Shown piece by piece: positions 1-4,905 of a stretch of DNA of 7,563 nucleotides. Location of the stretch: contig JAFAFF010000057.1 in the NCBI GenBank assembly GCA_023423605.1, positions 1 to 7,563 on the forward strand. Direction: 5' to 3'. Origin of the DNA: Pseudomonadota bacterium (GTDB taxonomy: Bacteria > Pseudomonadota > Gammaproteobacteria > Xanthomonadales > Xanthomonadaceae). The notes below the pieces were generated by a model. The model searched no databases and was not told where the DNA came from. It saw nothing but the letters and a program-made list of their open reading frames with translations. The position numbers were made by a program, and so were the translations under genes. Position 1 is the first letter of the stretch, and each line of letters begins with the position of its first letter.

Positions 1-1263
1 GCGGTGCAGTTGTACCTGGAGGACGCCGGCCTGCTGCCCGAGCTCGAACAACTGGGCTTCGGCATCGTCGCCTTCGCCTGCACCACCTGCAACGGCATGA
101 GCGGCGCGCTGGATCCGGCGATCCAGCAGGAGATCATCGACCGCGACCTGTACGCCACCGCGGTGCTGTCGGGCAACCGCAACTTCGACGGCCGCATCCA
201 TCCCTACGCGAAGCAGGCTTTCCTGGCCTCGCCGCCGCTGGTGATCGCCTATGCCATCGCCGGCACCATGCGCTTCGATATCGAGAAGGACGTGCTGGGC
301 GTGGACGCCGATGGCAACGACGTACGCCTGAAGGACATCTGGCCGAGCGATGCCGAGATCGATGCGGTGGTGAGAGCGGCAGTGAAGCCGGAGCAGTTCC
401 GCAGCGTCTACAACCCGATGTTCAACGTGCGCGTGGAGCACGGCGCGGCTGTCAGCCCGCTGTACGACTGGCGCCCGCAGAGCACCTATATCCGCCGCCC
501 GCCGTACTGGGAGGGTGCACTGGCCGGTGAGCGCACGCTGGCGGGCATGCGCGCGCTGGCGGTACTGCCGGACAACATCACCACCGACCACCTGTCGCCC
601 TCCAACGCGATCCTGGCCTCCAGCGCCGCCGGCGAATACCTGGCGAAGATGGGCCTGCCGGAGGAGGACTTCAATTCCTACGCCACCCACCGCGGCGACC
701 ACCTGACCGCGCAGCGCGCCACCTTCGCCAACCCGAAGCTGTTCAACGAAATGGTGCGCAATGAAGACGGCAGCGTGAAACAGGGCTCGCTGGCGCGCGT
801 GGAGCCGGAAGGCAAGGTCATGCGCATGTGGGAAGCGATCGAGACCTACATGCAGCGCAAGCAGCCGCTGATCATCATCGCCGGTGCCGACTACGGCCAA
901 GGCTCTTCGCGTGACTGGGCCGCCAAGGGCGTGCGCCTGGCCGGCGTGGAAGCGATCGTGGCCGAGGGTTTCGAGCGGATTCACCGTACCAACCTGATCG
1001 GCATGGGGGTGCTGCCGCTGGAGTTCAAGCCGGGCACCACCCGCCTGACCCTGGGCATCGATGGCACCGAGACCTTCGACGTGGTCGGCGAACGCACCCC
1101 GCGCGCCGAGCTGAGCCTGGTCATCCATCGCCGCGATGGCCAGGACGTGATCGTTCCGGTCACCTGCCGCCTGGACAGCGACGAGGAGGTGGCGATCTAC
1201 GAAGCCGGTGGCGTGCTGCAGCGCTTCGCCCAGGACTTCCTGGAAGGCGCCAGGGTGGCGTAA
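1..1263 (+). CDS. acnD: Fe-S-dependent 2-methylcitrate dehydratase AcnD, C-terminal 420 residues (5' end outside window)
   Basis: Dehydrates 2-methylcitrate in the cytosol during propionate breakdown by the methylcitrate cycle. Family knowledge: AcnD is an aconitase-superfamily [4Fe-4S] enzyme of about 860 residues that needs PrpF in vivo. The frame is open from base 1, so roughly the C-terminal half is present. Seen, in window residue numbers: the two clustered Fe-S ligands of the aconitase CTTC motif at C27 and C30; the GNRNF active-site segment at 58-62; a DNITTDHLSPSNAI segment that starts the swivel domain; the GSSRDWAAKG substrate-binding loop near 301-310; and an ERIHRTNLIGMGVLPLEF segment. 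The third cluster cysteine lies upstream of the window. AcnD is preferred over housekeeping AcnA because prpF and prpD follow and because the C-terminal SDEEVAIYEAGGVLQRFAQDF stretch resembles AcnD proteins. Plain aconitase activity may be retained. The stop codon is TAA. Confidence 0.95.
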   Translation, partial: AVQLYLEDAGLLPELEQLGFGIVAFACTTCNGMSGALDPAIQQEIIDRDLYATAVLSGNRNFDGRIHPYAKQAFLASPPLVIAYAIAGTMRFDIEKDVLGVDADGNDVRLKDIWPSDAEIDAVVRAAVKPEQFRSVYNPMFNVRVEHGAAVSPLYDWRPQSTYIRRPPYWEGALAGERTLAGMRALAVLPDNITTDHLSPSNAILASSAAGEYLAKMGLPEEDFNSYATHRGDHLTAQRATFANPKLFNEMVRNEDGSVKQGSLARVEPEGKVMRMWEAIETYMQRKQPLIIIAGADYGQGSSRDWAAKGVRLAGVEAIVAEGFERIHRTNLIGMGVLPLEFKPGTTRLTLGIDGTETFDVVGERTPRAELSLVIHRRDGQDVIVPVTCRLDSDEEVAIYEAGGVLQRFAQDFLEGARVA

Positions 1264-1283
1264 GGCAGCAGGCAGCTGCCTTG
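1261..1283 (+). promoter_or_regulatory. Hairpin starting in the acnD stop codon
   Basis: AAGGCAGC (1262-1269) pairs with GCTGCCTT (1275-1282) around an AGGCA loop. This gives 8 Watson-Crick pairs plus a T1261-G1283 wobble. The 5' arm includes the TAA stop codon. The next 9-10 bases (TGTCGAGTT) are only mildly T-rich, so this is at best a weak terminator. It could instead protect the acnD 3' end or lower expression of the downstream gene. The pairing is seen directly; the role is inferred. Confidence 0.45.
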
Positions 1284-1292
1284 TGTCGAGTT

Positions 1293-1324
1293 GCCGCCAT
1301 GCTGGCTTCGGCCCGCATGGCGGT
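1293..1324 (+). promoter_or_regulatory. Very stable hairpin with cUUCGg tetraloop in the acnD-membrane gene gap
   Basis: GCCGCCATGC (1293-1302) pairs with GCATGGCGGT (1315-1324), with nine Watson-Crick pairs and one G-U at the base. A T/C mismatch (1303/1314) follows. An inner GGC/GCC stem is then closed by TTCG at 1307-1310, so the transcript carries the unusually stable C(UUCG)G loop. Three further G-U wobbles could extend the base to 1290-1327. It ends 6 bases before the Shine-Dalgarno sequence of the next gene. No T-tract follows, so an intrinsic terminator is unlikely. An RNA-processing, mRNA-stabilising or translation-tuning element is more plausible (inference). Confidence 0.6.
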
Positions 1325-1330
1325 GGTCAC

Positions 1331-1342
1331 GGAGGAGAGGGG
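1331..1342 (+). promoter_or_regulatory. Ribosome binding site for the membrane protein gene
   Basis: The purine run GGAGGAGAGGGG contains two Shine-Dalgarno cores and ends 8 bases before ATG 1351. It fixes that ATG as the start in preference to the in-frame ATG at 1291, which would place the upstream hairpin inside the coding sequence. Confidence 0.8.
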
Positions 1343-1350
1343 CCATCTGC

Positions 1351-2055
1351 ATGGGAGCTGCGTTCTACAACATCGCAGGTACGGTCAACACCGCCTTCAT
1401 CCTGCTGAGCCTGTTGGGTGTGGGCGCGCAGTTGCGGTTGGTACGCCGCCGTCGGAAACGTGCGGGCGAAACTGAGACCGCTACAGCGGTGTTGTCGCTG
1501 AACCAGTTCACGGTCAGCTTCCTGGCTTACCTTTCCTTTTTCGTCTATGGCTACAGCGTCACACCATTCAATCACTTCATTGTCTGGCCGCGGTTGCTCG
1601 CATCGGTGCTGGTGATGGCCATCCTGGTGGAGATCTGGCGTGACCGCCGAAGCCGATCCGCCACGAGCAGCCTGCTGACAGCGGCGCTGCTGTTGATCTC
1701 CGCGCTGGCCGGTCTGGCCTGGGGCGATCGTCATGTGGATGAAGGCAGGGTGGTGGCCAGTGCGATGATCGTGGCCATCACTGCACTGCTGGCGCAGGGC
1801 TACGCGCATCAGATCCTGCTGATTCTGCGCAATGGCCACACCGGTGCGGTGTCGCTGCGGATGAGTCAGCTGATCCTGCTGATGGACCTGTCCACGATCG
1901 TATTTGCCTTCGCCATGGGCATGCGGATGGGGTGGCCGTTACTGCTGCTGGCAGTGGTGAGTGGCAGCACCAAACTGGTCATCCTGTATCTGTTCCGTTG
2001 GCAACAGGGGACTTCCGCCGCGGATCGCCGTCGGCAACGGGTACAACCTGCGTAA
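1351..2055 (+). CDS. Seven-helix membrane protein with two PQ-loop/SWEET-like repeats, function unknown
   Basis: I do not recognise this 234-residue protein by name. Hydrophobicity suggests seven inner-membrane helices near residues 10-28, 51-69, 76-95, 105-123, 134-155, 171-189 and 194-216, followed by a basic tail. Helices 1-3 and 5-7 look like a repeat. Each unit has a Gln at the end of its first helix (A26-Q27 and H153-Q154), then a basic loop (VRRRRKR; LRNGH), then a T-x-x-x-S element (TAVLS 45-49; TGAVS 164-168) opening the second helix. This 3+1+3 layout and the Q...T-x-[GA]-[LV]-S pattern match the PQ-loop/SWEET superfamily, though the usual Pro of PQ is missing in both copies. Its place between acnD and prpF suggests transport of propionate, methylcitrate or pyruvate, but that is inference only. 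The start has a strong Shine-Dalgarno sequence. Local GC falls to about 53% at 1501-1620 (hand count), well below its neighbours. Confidence 0.85.
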   Translation: MGAAFYNIAGTVNTAFILLSLLGVGAQLRLVRRRRKRAGETETATAVLSLNQFTVSFLAYLSFFVYGYSVTPFNHFIVWPRLLASVLVMAILVEIWRDRRSRSATSSLLTAALLLISALAGLAWGDRHVDEGRVVASAMIVAITALLAQGYAHQILLILRNGHTGAVSLRMSQLILLMDLSTIVFAFAMGMRMGWPLLLLAVVSGSTKLVILYLFRWQQGTSAADRRRQRVQPA

Positions 2056-2090
2056 TGCGTCTGTTCTTCACCTTATCGAGAATGTCATGA
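2055..2090 (+). other. Possible 11-codon coupling mini-ORF between the membrane gene and prpF
   Basis: The stop codon of the membrane gene overlaps an ATG (TAATG, 2053-2057). That ATG opens an 11-codon frame ([11 protein letters not shown]) ending in TGA 2088-2090, which overlaps the prpF ATG at 2087 as ATGA. Ribosomes ending the upstream gene could restart here and hand over to prpF, whose own Shine-Dalgarno is weak. The overlaps are seen directly; translation of the mini-ORF is inferred, and it could be chance. Confidence 0.3.
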
Positions 2091-3265
2091 CTTTCCTTCC
2101 CCAACTTCGTATCCCCGCCACCTACATGCGCGGCGGCACCAGCAAGGGCGTGTTCTTCCGCCTGCAGGATCTGCCCGAAGCCGCAGAGGTACCGGGCGCC
2201 GCGCGCGATGCACTGCTGATGCGGGTGATCGGCTCCCCTGATCCGTATGGCAAGCACACCGACGGCATGGGCGGCGCGACGTCCAGCACCAGCAAGTGCG
2301 TGATCATTTCCACGGCGTCGGTGCCCGACCACGACGTGGATTACCTGTATGGCCAGGTTTCCATCGACACCGCCTTCGTGGACTGGAGCGGCAACTGCGG
2401 CAATCTCAGCACGGCAGTCGGTCCGTTCGCGATTGCCAACGGTCTGATCGATCCCGCCCGTGTGCCGCGCGATGGTCTGTGCACCGTGCGCATCTGGCAG
2501 GCCAACATCGGCAAGACCATCATCGCCCACGTGCCCATGTGCGATGGCGAAGTGCAGGAGATCGGCGATTTCGAGCTGGACGGGGTGACCTTCCCGGCGG
2601 CCGAGATCCAGCTGGAATTCATCGATCCGTCCGATGACGGCGATGCCGGCGCAATGTTTCCCACCGGCAATCTGGTGGACACGCTGGAGGTGCCCGGCGT
2701 GGGCAGCTTCGAGGTGACGATGATCACCGCCGGTATCCCGACCATCTTCCTCAACGCCGCCGACCTGGGCTACACCGGCACCGAGCTGCAGCCGGCGATC
2801 AACGAGGACAAGGGCGCGCTGCAGAAGTTCGAGACCATCCGCGCCTACGGTGCGCTGCGCATGGGCCTTATCTCGAAACTGGAGGATGCTGCAACTCGCC
2901 AGCACACGCCGAAGGTGGCCTTCGTGGCGCCCGCGCGGGATTATGTTTCCTCCAGTGGCAAGGCGATTACGGCGTCGGCCATCGACCTGCATGCGCGCGC
3001 GCTGTCGATGGGCAAGCTGCACCACGCGATGATGGGTACTGCCGCCGTGGCCATTGGCACCGCGGCGGCCATCCCGGGCACGCTGGTCAACCGTGCTGCC
3101 GGTGGCGGTGAACGCGAAGCGGTGACCTTCGGCCATCCCTCCGGTACGTTGCGCGTGGGAGCGCAGGCCGCGCTCGTTGACGGCCAGTGGACAGTGACCA
3201 AGGCCATCATGAGCCGCAGCGCCCGCGTGCTGATGGAGGGCAAGGTGCGGGTGCCGGCCGAGTAA
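2087..3265 (+). CDS. prpF: 2-methylaconitate cis-trans isomerase PrpF
   Basis: PrpF works with AcnD in the methylcitrate cycle: it isomerises the methylaconitate released by AcnD so that 2-methyl-cis-aconitate can be hydrated onward. The 392 residues match the usual family length of about 390-400 (DapF/PrpF fold, two similar halves). Seen: [10 protein letters not shown] at 15-24; [20 protein letters not shown] ending at K70, followed by C71; [10 protein letters not shown] at 99-108; and a late [10 protein letters not shown] segment. K70 and C104 align with the Lys73 and Cys107 proposed as functional in Shewanella PrpF, assuming a three-residue offset. ATG 2087 is chosen because [17 protein letters not shown] matches family N-termini. 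Extending to the in-frame ATG at 1961 would add 42 unrelated residues inside the upstream gene. Only GAGA (2078-2081) serves as a Shine-Dalgarno, so coupling to the upstream gene is likely. Confidence 0.96.
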   Translation: MTFLPQLRIPATYMRGGTSKGVFFRLQDLPEAAEVPGAARDALLMRVIGSPDPYGKHTDGMGGATSSTSKCVIISTASVPDHDVDYLYGQVSIDTAFVDWSGNCGNLSTAVGPFAIANGLIDPARVPRDGLCTVRIWQANIGKTIIAHVPMCDGEVQEIGDFELDGVTFPAAEIQLEFIDPSDDGDAGAMFPTGNLVDTLEVPGVGSFEVTMITAGIPTIFLNAADLGYTGTELQPAINEDKGALQKFETIRAYGALRMGLISKLEDAATRQHTPKVAFVAPARDYVSSSGKAITASAIDLHARALSMGKLHHAMMGTAAVAIGTAAAIPGTLVNRAAGGGEREAVTFGHPSGTLRVGAQAALVDGQWTVTKAIMSRSARVLMEGKVRVPAE

Positions 3266-3272
3266 TGCTCTG

Positions 3273-3292
3273 GTAGATGCCAACCTTGGCAT
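3273..3292 (+). repeat. SMAG-like GTAG-tagged palindrome (REP-type element)
   Basis: GTAG (3273-3276) is followed at once by the perfect inverted repeat ATGCCAA (3277-3283), CC, TTGGCAT (3286-3292). A GTAG head on a short palindrome of about 20-25 bases is the hallmark of the SMAG repeats scattered in high copy through Stenotrophomonas maltophilia genomes. As in that family, it lies in a gene gap. The structure is seen directly; family membership is judged from memory of the consensus. Confidence 0.65.
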
Positions 3293-3295
3293 GGC

Positions 3296-3311
3296 GCACG
3301 GGCAACCGTGC
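3296..3311 (+). promoter_or_regulatory. GNRA-loop hairpin upstream of prpD
   Basis: GCACGG (3296-3301) and CCGTGC (3306-3311) form a perfect 6-bp stem with a GCAA (GNRA-type) loop. It sits 3 bases after the SMAG-like palindrome and 9 bases before the prpD Shine-Dalgarno. No T-tract follows. It may form a tandem structured unit with the repeat, affecting message stability or PrpD translation (inference). Confidence 0.45.
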
Positions 3312-3320
3312 ACCCCAACG

Positions 3321-3326
3321 AGGAGA
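3321..3326 (+). promoter_or_regulatory. prpD ribosome binding site
   Basis: AGGAGA lies 6 bases before ATG 3333. It decides the start against the in-frame ATG at 3291, which lies inside the palindrome and has no Shine-Dalgarno. Confidence 0.8.
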
Positions 3327-3332
3327 TCCGCG

Positions 3333-4793
3333 ATGTCCGACAACCACACCCCATCGAACGAACGTGCCGCGTGGGACGCGCTGCTGGTGGACATCGTCGA
3401 TTACGTACGCGACGCCCGCATCGATTCGCCGCTGGCGTTCCAGACCGCGCACCACTGCCTGCTCGACACGCTGGGCTGCGGTTTGGAAGCGCTGTCTTTC
3501 CCGGCCTGCAGCAGACTGCTCGGTCCACTGGTGCCGGGCATCAGCGTGGTCAACGGTGCGCGCGTACCGGGAACGCAATACGAACTGGACCCGGTGCAGG
3601 CCGCCTTCAACCTCGGCACGATGGTGCGCTGGCTGGATTTCAACGACACCTGGCTGGCCGCCGAATGGGGCCACCCTTCGGACAACCTCGGTGGCATTCT
3701 CGCGGTGGCCGACTGGCTTGGGCGCAATGCGCCAGGATCGGGCAGAGCGCCACCGACGATGCAGGACGTGCTGCTGGCGATGATCAAGGCCCACGAAATC
3801 CAGGGCGTACTGGCGCTGCAGAACGCTTTCAACCGGGTCGGGCTGGACCACGTGGTGCTGGTCAAGGTCGCCACTACGGCGGTGGTGGCGCAGCTGCTTG
3901 GCCTGGACCGCGAACGCATGCTCAACGCGCTGTCGCTGGCGTGGGTCGATGGCCAGGCGCTGCGCACTTACCGGCATGCACCCAATACCGGTTCGCGCAA
4001 GAGCTGGGCAGCCGGCGATGCGACCAGCCGCGGCGTGCGCCTGGCGCTGATGGCGGCCAGTGGCGAGATGGGCTACCCCAGTGTGCTGAGCGCGCCCACC
4101 TGGGGTTTCGAAGCGGTGTCCATGCACGGCAAGGCGCTGATCCTGGGGCGTCCGCTGGGCAGCTACGTGATGGAGAACGTGCTGTTCAAGATCAGCTATC
4201 CGGCCGAATTCCACGGGCAGACAGCGGTGGAGGCAGCCATCATCCTGCACGCGCAGTTGCATGCGCTGGGGCGCACGGTCGATGACATCGCGCATGTCGC
4301 CATCCGCACGCAGGAGGCCTGCATCCGCATCATCGACAAGCAGGGTCCGCTGCATAACCCGGCCGACCGCGACCATTGCGTGCAGTACATGGTGGCCATC
4401 GCGCTGCTGCATGGGCGGCTGGTGGCCGAGGACTACGAGGACGACGTGGCGGCTGATCCGCGCATCGATGCGCTGCGCGCGAAGATCGCCTGCCACGAGG
4501 ATCCACGGCTCAGCGCCGACTACCTGGACCCGGAAAAGCGCAGCATCGCCAATGGCCTGAGCGTGCGCTTCAACGACGGCAGCACGCTGCCCGAGGTACT
4601 GGTGGAATATCCGCTGGGCCACGCCCGGCGGCGGGCAGAGGGCATCCCGCTGCTGATGGACAAGTTCCGTCGCCATCTGGCGCACCGGTTCCCGGACATC
4701 CAGCAACGACGCATCCTGGCCGCTTCGCTGGATCCGGTGGCATTGGCCGTGATGCCGGTGACCGATTACGTGGACCTGTATCTTCCGGCGTAA
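3333..4793 (+). CDS. prpD: 2-methylcitrate dehydratase PrpD
   Basis: Converts 2-methylcitrate to 2-methyl-cis-aconitate in the cytosol without an iron-sulfur cluster (MmgE/PrpD family). The 486 residues agree with about 483 for E. coli PrpD. Seen: the helical N-terminal domain with [11 protein letters not shown] (97-107) and GHPSDNLGG (113-121); [19 protein letters not shown] up to residue 221, continued by [14 protein letters not shown] (222-235); [16 protein letters not shown] (287-302); and [11 protein letters not shown] (342-352) in the C-terminal part. All are intact, and no frameshift was seen. The gene is last in the operon, 67 bases after prpF, and a hairpin follows its stop. It duplicates the step done by AcnD with PrpF, perhaps giving a route that survives iron limitation or oxidative damage (inference). 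Start chosen by the AGGAGA Shine-Dalgarno at 3321. Confidence 0.96.
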   Translation: MSDNHTPSNERAAWDALLVDIVDYVRDARIDSPLAFQTAHHCLLDTLGCGLEALSFPACSRLLGPLVPGISVVNGARVPGTQYELDPVQAAFNLGTMVRWLDFNDTWLAAEWGHPSDNLGGILAVADWLGRNAPGSGRAPPTMQDVLLAMIKAHEIQGVLALQNAFNRVGLDHVVLVKVATTAVVAQLLGLDRERMLNALSLAWVDGQALRTYRHAPNTGSRKSWAAGDATSRGVRLALMAASGEMGYPSVLSAPTWGFEAVSMHGKALILGRPLGSYVMENVLFKISYPAEFHGQTAVEAAIILHAQLHALGRTVDDIAHVAIRTQEACIRIIDKQGPLHNPADRDHCVQYMVAIALLHGRLVAEDYEDDVAADPRIDALRAKIACHEDPRLSADYLDPEKRSIANGLSVRFNDGSTLPEVLVEYPLGHARRRAEGIPLLMDKFRRHLAHRFPDIQQRRILAASLDPVALAVMPVTDYVDLYLPA

Positions 4794-4804
4794 GTCCGGC
4801 TGGC

Positions 4805-4829
4805 GGGAACATCCGCAACTCGGATGCCC
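4805..4829 (+). terminator. Candidate terminator hairpin after prpD, lacking a T-tract
   Basis: CATCCG (4810-4815) pairs perfectly with CGGATG (4821-4826) around a CAACT loop. Beyond a two-base AA bulge, GGG (4805-4807) pairs with CCC (4827-4829), for nine pairs in all. It lies 11 bases after the prpD stop codon and ahead of the next promoter, as expected at an operon end. The following bases are not T-rich, so efficient intrinsic termination is doubtful; 3'-end protection or Rho-assisted ending would fit. Confidence 0.4.
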
Positions 4830-4873
4830 TGGTGATTCCGGCAGCATGCCCGTTTCCCGTCACGCCCCTTCCC

Positions 4874-4879
4874 TATAAT
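4874..4879 (+). promoter_or_regulatory. -10 box of the probable alpha-2-macroglobulin promoter
   Basis: A perfect TATAAT lies 26 bases before ATG 4906, predicting a transcript start near 4886 and a leader of about 20 bases. No good -35 is present at the usual spacing: 4851-4856 reads CGTTTC and only poorly matches TTGACA. The promoter may be weak or activator-dependent. An exact TATAAT in GC-rich sequence at the right distance from a gene start is unlikely to be chance. Confidence 0.6.
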
Positions 4880-4892
4880 GATCACCTCGTTC

Positions 4893-4898
4893 AGGGAG
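4893..4898 (+). promoter_or_regulatory. Ribosome binding site for the alpha-2-macroglobulin gene
   Basis: AGGGAG lies 7 bases before ATG 4906. An in-frame TGA at 4879-4881 rules out any longer N-terminus, and the next in-frame ATG (4948) would remove the front of the signal peptide. Confidence 0.8.
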
Positions 4899-4905
4899 TG
4901 GCGGC

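Noticed and set aside
1271..1280. Perfect 10-base palindrome GGCAGCTGCC as a possible operator
   Set aside because: It competes with the longer, better hairpin at 1261-1283 that uses the same bases, and no promoter is visible nearby for a repressor to act on.
1291..1350. A 20-residue N-terminal extension of the membrane protein
   Set aside because: The extension would translate through the UUCG hairpin and the strong Shine-Dalgarno. Its Arg/Trp-rich sequence is unlike the hydrophobic protein that follows. ATG 1351 fits better.
1327..1839. A 170-codon minus-strand open frame opposite the membrane gene
   Set aside because: Gln/His/Arg-rich shadow. The plus-strand frame has a strong ribosome site and a clear membrane-helix pattern.
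1961..2086. A 42-residue N-terminal extension of PrpF
   Set aside because: It lies in a different frame inside the membrane gene and adds residues not seen in PrpF proteins. ATG 2087 gives the family length.
1979..3394. A 471-codon minus-strand open frame opposite prpF
   Set aside because: Shadow of prpF codon bias. It crosses two gene boundaries and has no recognisable domain.
3308..4285. A 325-codon plus-strand open frame overlapping prpD in another frame
   Set aside because: Gly/Ala/Arg-rich shadow frame lying wholly within the prpD region, with no convincing start site.
3207..4847. A 546-codon minus-strand open frame opposite prpD
   Set aside because: Same GC-bias shadow: composition dominated by His, Gln and Arg, and prpD on the plus strand has conserved motifs over the full length.
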